A stretch of 64,000 bases of DNA from Thermoanaerobaculia bacterium (GTDB lineage Bacteria > Acidobacteriota > Thermoanaerobaculia > UBA5066): positions 1 to 64,000 of the forward strand of contig JAJVIN010000024.1 in assembly GCA_022071945.1 (NCBI GenBank), in the 5' to 3' direction. The position numbers were made by a program, and so were the translations under genes. A model generated the notes under the pieces. It searched no databases, was not told the origin of the DNA, and was given only the letters and a program-made list of their open reading frames with translations. Shown one piece after another: positions 1 through 6,006 of the stretch; the stretch's first letter is position 1, and each line of letters begins with the position of its first letter.

Positions 1-184
1 CCGCCCTGTGCCGGTCCAGCACCTGCGCGGCGACCACCGAAAGGGACCCGTCGGGGACGCCGAGCGACTTCAGAGCCGACTTGCCCTTCGAGCCCGCGGC
101 AGGCCTAGACGTCACCTGGTCTTCCAGGAGAGACCGCATCTCCTTGATGATGGCTGAGACGGTCGAAGCGGAGGTCTTGCCCAT
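1..184 (-). CDS. Hypothetical protein, 5' end only (cut by window edge)
   Basis: An open frame starts at an ATG at 184-182 and stays open to the first base of the window, giving 61 residues that begin MGKTSASTVSAIIKEM. The N-terminal part looks helical and charged, with a Ser/Lys-rich stretch after residue 25. No family is recognised. It lies 59 bases downstream of mnmA on the same strand, so it may be co-transcribed with it. No strong Shine-Dalgarno sequence precedes the ATG, so the start is uncertain. The rest of the gene lies outside the window. Confidence 0.45.
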   Translation of the reverse strand, partial: MGKTSASTVSAIIKEMRSLLEDQVTSRPAAGSKGKSALKSLGVPDGSLSVVAAQVLDRHRA

Positions 185-243
185 ACTACAGCACAATTTT
201 AGCACCGGAGGAGGATCTCCTCGCATGGGTTCCCTCCTGCCGT

Positions 244-1395
244 CTACGGGCCTTGGCTGCCGTCAGCCCGGAGCATACGCCGGATCACGCCGCCTCCCAG
301 CACCCGATCGGGCTCGGCCAGGGAAAAAAAGACCGCCGACTGCCCGGGAGTGACCGCCCGAACGGGCTCCTGGAACTCGAGATCGCCCTCGAGGGTCTCC
401 TCGCGGCGCCACAGCCGCAAGACCGCCTCCTGTTCAGGGTGGCGGTACCGGATGCGGGCCCGGACCCGATGGACCCCCTCGGCGGGTAAAGGACCGAGCC
501 AGTTGACCCCCGAAACCCCCACTCGCTGCTCGCAGAGCTCCTCCGCGCCCCCCACGACGACGCGCGCTTCCGAGGGCCGGATCTCGAGCACGTACAGCGG
601 TTTGCCGGCGGCCAAGCCGAGGCCGCGGCGCTGGCCGACCGTGTAAGGGAAGACTCCCTGGTGATGACCGAGCACGTGGCCCTCCCGGTCGGTGATGTCG
701 CCGGGAGAGGATCCCGGCAAGGCGGGCAGCCGCAAGCCGAGCCAGTCCGCCTCGCGCCGGATGAACTCGCCCGGCCCCTCCCCTTTCGGCACGAAACAGA
801 CTTCCTGCGAATCCGGCTTTCCCCAGTTCGGGAGCCCCGCTTCCCTTGCCATCTCGCGGACCTGGCTCTTCATGAGGCTCCCGAGCGGAAACCGGACGGC
901 CCGAAGCTGCTCGACGGTCAGTCCGTGGAGGAAATAGGTCTGATCCCGGTCCAGATCAAGGGCTTTCCGGAGCACGGGAAGTCCTGTCTCGGGGTCTTCT
1001 TCGATCCGGGCGTAATGGCCCGTCGCGACGGCCTCGCACCCGAGCGAGCGCGCTCTCTCGAGGAGGCTCGCGAACTTGAGGTCCGTGTTGCAGGAGACAC
1101 ACGGAATGGGCGTGGCGCCCGCGAGGTAGCTCTCGGCGAAGGGCCGGACGACCTTCTCCTTGAACTCGTCTTCCATGTTGAGGATGTAGTGCGGGATCCC
1201 GATGATGTCGGCCGCGCGCCGGGCGGTTCCCAGGTCATCGAGGGTGCAGCAGCGTCCCTCGAGAGACCCCGTCCCATCGCGGTCGTGATTCCACAGGTGC
1301 ATCGAAACCCCGACGACCTCGGCTCCCTCCCGCGCCATCAAGAGGGCGGCGACCGACGAATCGACGCCCCCCGACATTGCCGCCGCAATCCTCAC
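244..1395 (-). CDS. mnmA: tRNA-specific 2-thiouridylase MnmA
   Basis: This enzyme makes the 2-thio group of U34 in tRNA-Lys, -Glu and -Gln, using ATP and a persulfide relay. The 383-residue product has the PP-loop SGGVDSS at residues 8-14, the PCVSC motif at 98-102 and a second cysteine at 200 (SQEVCF), matching the catalytic cysteine pair of the family, plus the GQRRGLGLAAGKPLYV region near the C-terminus. The frame is open further upstream, but that part is antisense to the pterin dehydratase gene. The start was put at the GTG at 1395 because VRIAAAMSGG matches the usual N-terminus. The start codon is 51 bases from the divergent pterin dehydratase gene. Confidence 0.93.
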   Translation of the reverse strand: MRIAAAMSGGVDSSVAALLMAREGAEVVGVSMHLWNHDRDGTGSLEGRCCTLDDLGTARRAADIIGIPHYILNMEDEFKEKVVRPFAESYLAGATPIPCVSCNTDLKFASLLERARSLGCEAVATGHYARIEEDPETGLPVLRKALDLDRDQTYFLHGLTVEQLRAVRFPLGSLMKSQVREMAREAGLPNWGKPDSQEVCFVPKGEGPGEFIRREADWLGLRLPALPGSSPGDITDREGHVLGHHQGVFPYTVGQRRGLGLAAGKPLYVLEIRPSEARVVVGGAEELCEQRVGVSGVNWLGPLPAEGVHRVRARIRYRHPEQEAVLRLWRREETLEGDLEFQEPVRAVTPGQSAVFFSLAEPDRVLGGGVIRRMLRADGSQGP

Positions 1396-1446
1396 CGGCC
1401 GGATTCTAGACTCTGTGGTTTCCCGGATCGGAAAGGAGGGGGCAGA

Positions 1447-1749
1447 ATGTGCCTCATGGCAGCGCGACAGAAGTTGAGCGACGGTGAGGTCTCGGCGCGT
1501 CTCTCCCGGCTTTCGGGATGGACGCTTTCGGGAGCCCAGATCCAGAAGACGTATCAGTTCAGGGACTTTTCGGAGGCCTTCGGCTTCATGACGCGAGCCG
1601 CCCTGGCCGCCGAGAGAAGAGACCACCACCCCGACTGGTCGAACTCGTGGTCGAGAGTCGTGGTTTCGCTCTCGACTCACGACGCCGGAGGACTCACGGA
1701 GCTCGACTTCGAAATGGCGGAGGAGTTCGACCGGCTCATCCCGCACTGA
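1447..1749 (+). CDS. phhB: 4a-hydroxytetrahydrobiopterin dehydratase (PCD/DCoH family)
   Basis: This 100-residue protein dehydrates 4a-hydroxytetrahydrobiopterin, the product of aromatic amino acid hydroxylases, or acts on related pterins. The family signature is clear: HHPDW at residues 60-64 with the catalytic histidines, then STHDAGGLTELD at 76-87. The start at 1447 has AGGAGG seven bases upstream; an ATG nine bases further in is a possible alternative. No aromatic amino acid hydroxylase lies nearby, so the in vivo substrate is open. It is transcribed divergently from mnmA and convergently with the cytochrome gene that follows. Confidence 0.88.
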   Translation: MCLMAARQKLSDGEVSARLSRLSGWTLSGAQIQKTYQFRDFSEAFGFMTRAALAAERRDHHPDWSNSWSRVVVSLSTHDAGGLTELDFEMAEEFDRLIPH

Positions 1750-1810
1750 GCGGGAAGGCGAAAGACGCCAGCCGAACTCCTCTCTCGTGAGACCTCGTCA
1801 GACCTGAAGA

Positions 1811-2149
1811 TTACTTCGAGTTCGGGTCGCCGGGGTTGGTTCCGGCCTTGATCTCGTCGGCGTTGGGCTTCCCGTCGCCGTCGCTGTCGAGACCCGCGAT
1901 CTTCGAGTAGTCATAGGTCTTCTTGTCTTCCCGGAGGGCCTTGGCCATGTCCTTGCCGTACGCGTTGACCACGAAGTCATCCTTCTTCGGCATGGGCTTG
2001 ACGTGGCACGTGCTGCACTTTCCGAGCTTCTGTCTTGCGTCCGGATAGGTCTTCAAGAAATCGGTCTGGATCGGCCCGGTTGCCAGGATGGAGGTGCCGA
2101 AGCCAATCGCGATGATCGCCGTCAGAGCGGCCTTGGTGGTTGCTTTCAT
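1811..2149 (-). CDS. Secreted monohaem c-type cytochrome with EF-hand-like tail
   Basis: The 112-residue product starts with a signal peptide (about residues 1-24). It has one haem c site, CSTCH, at 45-49, with KPMP just after it where a Met axial ligand could lie. The C-terminus holds a DSDGDGKPNADE loop at about 88-99 followed by AGTNPGDPNS, the pattern of EF-hand/thrombospondin type 3 calcium repeats. A periplasmic, calcium-stabilised electron carrier is the natural reading. A good ribosome binding site (AAGGAGA) lies seven bases before the ATG. Its partner cannot be named from sequence; the cbb3/Act operon 6 kb away is one candidate. Confidence 0.75.
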   Translation of the reverse strand: MKATTKAALTAIIAIGFGTSILATGPIQTDFLKTYPDARQKLGKCSTCHVKPMPKKDDFVVNAYGKDMAKALREDKKTYDYSKIAGLDSDGDGKPNADEIKAGTNPGDPNSK

Positions 2150-2191
2150 GTCCTGTCTCCTTGGTTTCTGCGGTTGATCACGCCCGGCTTC

Positions 2192-2500
2192 CTACCGGAC
2201 CGGGCCCTTGTGGGTGTCTTTCCCGGACGGCTCGTCTTTCGCTCCGTCCTCCGGGGACCCGTCATGCGAGGCGGCCTCGGGGAGGCCGCGAACGAGGTTC
2301 TTCTTCAGGAGCTCGACGACCGCCGGATCGAAACGCCGGTGGCCGCCCAGAGTCACCAGGCACGGCAGGCGCCCCTCGCGGGCCCACCGCGTCACGGTCG
2401 TCGGCGCGACACCCACTATCCGCCCGACCTCCGCCGGTGTGAGATAGTTTCGTGCCAGGTCGCGGTCTGCGGCATCCGCCGGTTTGGGGCTCCTGCCCAT
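2192..2500 (-). CDS. MerR/excisionase-type helix-turn-helix DNA-binding protein
   Basis: The 102-residue product contains one winged HTH of the excisionase/BldC class (HTH_17): LTPAEVGRIVGVAPTTVTRW, then the wing GGHRRF at about residues 52-57. The C-terminal 35 residues are charged and probably disordered. The frame extends upstream to a TTG, but the ATG at 2500 with AGGGG five bases before it is preferred. No integrase is nearby, so a BldC-like transcription factor role is more likely than excision. Its upstream region carries a 16-base sequence at 2535-2550 that recurs, with one change, upstream of the cbb3 operon. Confidence 0.8.
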   Translation of the reverse strand: MGRSPKPADAADRDLARNYLTPAEVGRIVGVAPTTVTRWAREGRLPCLVTLGGHRRFDPAVVELLKKNLVRGLPEAASHDGSPEDGAKDEPSGKDTHKGPVR

Positions 2501-2534
2501 GTCGCCCCTAGATTGGCCCAATCCGGCGCCGAGC

Positions 2535-2550
2535 GAAATAGTGCAAATGA
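2535..2550. promoter_or_regulatory. Candidate operator, copy 1 of a shared 16-mer
   Basis: The bases GAAATAGTGCAAATGA lie 35 bases before the start codon of the HTH gene. The same sequence with a single A-to-C change occurs at 8568-8583. It sits in a gap that is AT-richer than the surroundings. The nearby HTH protein is the obvious candidate binder, which would make this site autoregulatory. This is inference from repetition and position only. Confidence 0.4.
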
Positions 2551-2606
2551 CTCAGGGCTCCTGAGCTTTCTTTCTCATGTGGCGGGGTGTGCCGGGGGAG
2601 GAGGGG

Positions 2607-3338
2607 TCAGTTCTCGAGAGCGGCCGGGGCGGATTCCAGCTCGACCCAGCCTCGCCGGAAGGCGAGCGACACCGCCTCGAGCTTCGAGTGGACCTCGAGC
2701 TTCTCCAGGATCCGGTGAATGTGGTTTCTCACCGTCGCCAGGCTGATGTCGAGCTTGTGGGCGATCTCCTTGTTCTGAAGACCCGCGGCCACCCATCTCA
2801 AGATCTCCCGCTCCCGATCCGTCAGCGGGGGGTCCTCGGGAAGGGGCGCCGAGAGCGGCGTCAGGCCCAGCAGCGTGTCGGGGGCACTCCGTGCCGAGTC
2901 GAGCTGCCTCAGAAGCGCCGCCATCCTCGTCCCGGCCTCGACCGGCTGCAGGAGATGGACGATGGTGTAGGTCTCGGGCCGATGCCCAGGGATCTGGACG
3001 ATAGTCACGTTCAGCTGCCGCGACATCCCGCTCGGATGCCCAACGGAGAACTCGTACCCGTTGACCGGCTCCCCTTCCCGCGTCGCCGACACCACCGAGC
3101 ACGCCTTGTAGCAGAACCGGTTTCCGTAAAGGTCGCGCCCGCCCACGACCACGTAGCACGGCTTGCCGAGCACCTTGTCGGCCCGCTGCCCGAGGAGCTC
3201 CTCGGCACCGCGGTTCCAGAACACGATGCGGTCGTCAGCATCCGTCGCAAACGCCGGAGGAGTCCCCGTCGAGAGGATGTCGAGAAGATCCGCCCTCACG
3301 GGCGTCTGGTCTCCCTTGGATCCTGACTTAGCCGCCAT
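2607..3338 (-). CDS. PAS-LuxR transcriptional regulator with Cys-containing PAS domain
   Basis: The 243-residue protein has a PAS domain at about residues 20-130 and a LuxR/FixJ-type HTH at 171-227 (LTDREREIL ... NKEIAHKLDISLATVRNH). It has no receiver domain, so it should sense directly through PAS. Three cysteines (61, 76, 80) frame a DLYGNRFC segment, a spacing that could bind a metal or iron-sulfur centre or respond to redox; this is inferred. The frame continues upstream, but the ATG at 3338 has GAGGG about seven bases before it and begins a plausible protein. The inverted repeat at 3422-3436 upstream may be its operator. Confidence 0.8.
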   Translation of the reverse strand: MAAKSGSKGDQTPVRADLLDILSTGTPPAFATDADDRIVFWNRGAEELLGQRADKVLGKPCYVVVGGRDLYGNRFCYKACSVVSATREGEPVNGYEFSVGHPSGMSRQLNVTIVQIPGHRPETYTIVHLLQPVEAGTRMAALLRQLDSARSAPDTLLGLTPLSAPLPEDPPLTDREREILRWVAAGLQNKEIAHKLDISLATVRNHIHRILEKLEVHSKLEAVSLAFRRGWVELESAPAALEN

Positions 3339-3421
3339 TCCCCGTTCCCTCGCAAGATCCGCCGCGCTCGGCTCGGACCAGCCGATTATAGGCAAGGAAA
3401 TCCGGCCCGGATTGTCGGTAA

Positions 3422-3436
3422 CGAACATTTTGTTCG
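3422..3436. promoter_or_regulatory. Inverted repeat, candidate operator of the PAS-LuxR gene
   Basis: CGAACA-TTT-TGTTCG is a perfect six-base inverted repeat with a three-base centre, inside the AT-rich patch about 85 bases upstream of the regulator's start codon. GTAA and TTAC flank it as an outer, slightly offset pair. The size and symmetry fit a dimeric regulator site. The binder is unknown; autoregulation by the PAS-LuxR protein is possible. Confidence 0.4.
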
Positions 3437-3520
3437 ATTTACACAAATTAATCAGATATCGGACTCCCTGCCGTTTCGGCTCCCGGACCGCCCTCACCTG
3501 CGCTATCCTTTCCGCGATGA

Positions 3521-3573
3521 TGCCCAGCCCCCCGCTGGTGCCCAGCTGTCGGCTGGTGCCCAGCTCACGCTGG
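3521..3573. repeat. Three tandem 17-18 bp hairpin units
   Basis: Three units follow one another: TGCCCAGCCCCCCGCTGG (3521-3538), TGCCCAGCTGTCGGCTGG (3539-3556) and TGCCCAGCTCACGCTGG (3557-3573). Each keeps TGCCCAGC and GCTGG and can fold as CCAGC-loop-GCTGG, while the loop sequence differs. Conservation of the stems with changing loops suggests structure rather than plain slippage. Function is unknown. Confidence 0.6.
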
Positions 3574-3709
3574 TGCGCCGCTTCCGGCGGCTCGGAGCCA
3601 GTCAGGCGCTCTTGCGATCTCGCATCCGGGATCTCCAGGCGCTTCGCGCTGGTTTGTTTGCGTCCCGGCGCAACCTCCCCACGAGCTCGACCGGCGAAAG
3701 GAGTTCCCC

Positions 3710-3919
3710 ATGCCCCATGATCACCTCCCCCCGGTGGATCCAGACGCCCCTCTCCCGACACACTATTCCTTCTGCAAGACCCCGGGATGTCCCGAGCTGA
3801 TCTCCCAACACGAGGACCCGCTTTGTCCGCGCTGCCAGAGCGAGCTCGCCCACTTCGATCTCGAGAGGCTGATGGAAGCCGACTACATCCCCCTTGACGG
3901 CCTGATCCGCGCGAACTGA
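3710..3919 (+). CDS. Small zinc-ribbon-like protein
   Basis: This 69-residue protein has four cysteines arranged as C22-x4-C27 and C39-x2-C42 (CKTPGC ... CPRC), a likely zinc ribbon or knuckle, followed by an acidic C-terminal helix. A strong ribosome binding site (AAAGGAG) lies six bases before the ATG, and a clear terminator follows at 3946. This makes a real monocistronic gene likely although it is tiny. No named family is recognised. It is convergent with the SPFH operon. Confidence 0.65.
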   Translation: MPHDHLPPVDPDAPLPTHYSFCKTPGCPELISQHEDPLCPRCQSELAHFDLERLMEADYIPLDGLIRAN

Positions 3920-3945
3920 AGGGACATCACCCAGCAAGGACGCAA

Positions 3946-3980
3946 GAAGCCCGGGGAACCTCCCGGGCTTCCTTCTTTTC
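3946..3980 (+). terminator. Rho-independent terminator
   Basis: GAAGCCCGGG and CCCGGGCTTC form a perfect ten-base stem around a six-base loop, followed by CTTCTTTTCC. It lies 26 bases after the zinc-ribbon gene. It may also serve the minus-strand SPFH operon, which ends at 4019. Confidence 0.8.
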
Positions 3981-4018
3981 CGGCAAGCCGAGAACGTCTC
4001 CGGCGCGTTCTTTCGGAC

Positions 4019-5116
4019 CTACGGCCGTTTCGGATTCGGCCCAGGGGGCTTTGGGAGCTCCCCTCTCAGGATGTCCTCCGGCAGGATGGGAGGCAGCGCC
4101 ATTTCCCTGGAGAGCTCCTCTCCGGTCTTGCCCTTCGAGGGCGCGGGAGGGGGGCTTTGCCCGCCGATTCCGGCGCCGGGACCCAGGAGAGTGCGGATCG
4201 TCTGGGTCTTCTTTCCCGGGGGAAGGACGATCAGGCGGGCCGAAGCGGCGACGCGCTCGAGGGTCTCGAGATGGAGACGCGTCAGGGCTGCGGACCGTTC
4301 CTCCGCAACCTCCCGGGCGAGGGCGCGGAACTTCTCGACGGCCCCCCTGGCTGTCTCCACCTGCTCTCTCTGCCAGCTCCCGGCCTCGCGTCTGAGTCGG
4401 TCGGCCTCGGCGCGGGCCAGGGCGAGCGCCTCGGAACGCTTTCCGTCGGCTTCACTGACCCGTCTTTCTCTCTCCGCCGAAGCCGAGCTGACGGCGGTAA
4501 AGGCGTCCTCGGCGCCGACCGGAGGGCCCGCCATGACGATCGCGACGCTGGCGAGCCTCACTCCGAGGCCCAGCCGGTCACACTCTTTCTGAAGGTCGAG
4601 GCGAACGTCTTCCTGCAGGCGGACCTTGCCGTCCGTCAGAATGGACTCGACACTCTCGGTGGCCGTCCTGCGTGTCAAGATCGAAAAGGCGGCGCTTCGG
4701 AGAACGGCCTCGGCGTCGAGGTACCGCATCCTCAGCGCGATCGGATCCTCGGCCCTGTATTGAATCTGGGCTCGCACCGAAACGAGATTTTCGTCGCCCG
4801 TGATCAGTTCGAGGGGGCTGCCGTCCCGGCGGGAGAGTTCGAGCTTCCTCTCGTTGCCCACGCCAACCTTCTCGAGGGACTCGACGAGAGGCACGACGTA
4901 CAGGGCTCCGGGAGGCACGGGCTCGGGCCGGACCCTTCCGAATCTGAGGAGGAGGCCCGCCTCGCCGTTCCTCACGATGCGAAACCCGGTCGCCAGCGAG
5001 CCCAACAGGACCGCCCCCAGGGCCGCGAGAAGGGCGGACGTCCTCCGCCCGTAAAGCCAGCGTGTGAAGCGCCAGACGGCCTCGACGTGCGACGGGATCC
5101 CGGAGGGATCGCTCAT
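4019..5116 (-). CDS. hflK: HflK-like SPFH/band-7 membrane protein
   Basis: The 365-residue product has one N-terminal membrane segment (about residues 26-46, ALLAALGAVLLGSLATGF) after a short cytoplasmic start, then an SPFH domain (NGEAGLLLRFGRV, about 50-215), a charged Ala/Arg/Glu coiled coil and a Pro-rich tail. HflK and HflC form a periplasmic cage around FtsH in the known system. Here the order is reversed, with the HflC-like gene first, and no ftsH is nearby. The start ATG overlaps the stop of the upstream HflC-like gene (ATGA), so translation is coupled. The assignment to HflK rather than another SPFH family is by general layout. Confidence 0.72.
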   Translation of the reverse strand: MSDPSGIPSHVEAVWRFTRWLYGRRTSALLAALGAVLLGSLATGFRIVRNGEAGLLLRFGRVRPEPVPPGALYVVPLVESLEKVGVGNERKLELSRRDGSPLELITGDENLVSVRAQIQYRAEDPIALRMRYLDAEAVLRSAAFSILTRRTATESVESILTDGKVRLQEDVRLDLQKECDRLGLGVRLASVAIVMAGPPVGAEDAFTAVSSASAERERRVSEADGKRSEALALARAEADRLRREAGSWQREQVETARGAVEKFRALAREVAEERSAALTRLHLETLERVAASARLIVLPPGKKTQTIRTLLGPGAGIGGQSPPPAPSKGKTGEELSREMALPPILPEDILRGELPKPPGPNPKRP

Positions 5117-6006
5117 CTCTGGGGGGCCTCGGCACCCGGGCCGCGCGTCAGGAGCTTCATGACCGGCCCGTCCGAATCGAGAAAGACGGTCGTGCCCGGG
5201 CCCGCCATCTTCTCGTAGGCATGGAGAGTCCTGATGAACTCGTAGAGCTTCGGGTCGAGCCGGTACGCCTGCGCGTACAGCCGGGCGGCATCCGCATCTC
5301 CCTTTCCACGGCTGATCTCCGCGTCGCGCGCCGCCTCGGCGAGCAGAAGCCGCTTGGCCTGCTCGGCCTCGGCCTCGATCTTCTGCGCCGCCTCCTCCCC
5401 TTCCGAGCGCAGGCGCCGGGCGATCCGGTCCCTCTCGGCCCGCATCCGCGAAACGATCGCCTCCCGGTTCTGATAGGGGAAGTGGACCTGCGTGATCCAG
5501 GCTGTTTCGACCCGGATCCCGAAGCCGAGGGCCGCCTCCTGGACACGCTGTCTGACCTCCTCCGACAGCTCGGGCAGCTTCACCTTTCCCGGTTCGGCAG
5601 AGAAAAAAGACTCCGAGGGAGAGCGGCCGGCGATCGCTCCGAGCGCGGCGATCGACAGGTCGGTGAGGCGGGATTCCGCCCCGGCCGTGTCTCTGACGCG
5701 CTGCAAGAAGAGCTCGGGATCCTCGACGCGGTAGACGGCCGCCAGGTCGAGCAGGAGGTTCTTCTTGTCCACGGTCAGGAACTCCGTCGGGGGTATACGG
5801 AGCAGGAGCTTCCTGCGGTCGATTCGAAAGACGGATCCGATGGGCCGCGGCGCGATCAGGTTCAGGCCCGGCCCCATCGGCCCTCCCGAGATGCGCCCGA
5901 AGCGCACGGGAAGTGCCACTTCCGTCTCGTCCACGACGACGAGGGACGACAGGGTCAGGGCCGACACGGCCACGACCGCGACGATCCCGATGATCTTCTT
6001 CTTCAT
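5113..6006 (-). CDS. hflC: HflC-like SPFH protein
   Basis: The 297-residue protein has an N-terminal signal anchor (MKKKIIGIVAVVAVSALTL) and an SPFH domain starting VVVDETEVALPVRFGRI. It then carries the HflC-style helical region EAAQKIEAEAEQAKRLLLAEAARDAEISRGKGDADAARLYAQAY (in part) and ends with YEFIRTLHAYEKM ... VFLDSDGPVMKLL. The GDADAARIYAxAY and FYxFxRSLxAY patterns are typical of HflC. It overlaps both neighbours by four bases (ATGA). In the family it helps control the AAA protease FtsH, but here it may partner with the upstream permease fusion instead. Confidence 0.8.
   Translation of the reverse strand: MKKKIIGIVAVVAVSALTLSSLVVVDETEVALPVRFGRISGGPMGPGLNLIAPRPIGSVFRIDRRKLLLRIPPTEFLTVDKKNLLLDLAAVYRVEDPELFLQRVRDTAGAESRLTDLSIAALGAIAGRSPSESFFSAEPGKVKLPELSEEVRQRVQEAALGFGIRVETAWITQVHFPYQNREAIVSRMRAERDRIARRLRSEGEEAAQKIEAEAEQAKRLLLAEAARDAEISRGKGDADAARLYAQAYRLDPKLYEFIRTLHAYEKMAGPGTTVFLDSDGPVMKLLTRGPGAEAPQR

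Larger units (their letters stand above)
3339..3709. other. Non-coding control region with AT-rich promoter-like patch
   Basis: No convincing gene is seen in these 371 bases. They separate the PAS-LuxR gene (minus) from the small zinc-ribbon gene (plus). An AT-rich patch at about 3418-3460 stands out against the GC-rich background and probably holds the promoter of the minus-strand regulator. It contains an inverted repeat, and further on lie three tandem short hairpins; both are listed separately. Confidence 0.5.

Noticed and set aside
661-1446. Upstream part of the long plus-strand frame ending with the pterin dehydratase
   Set aside because: It is antisense to mnmA; the dehydratase proper starts at 1447 with its own ribosome binding site.
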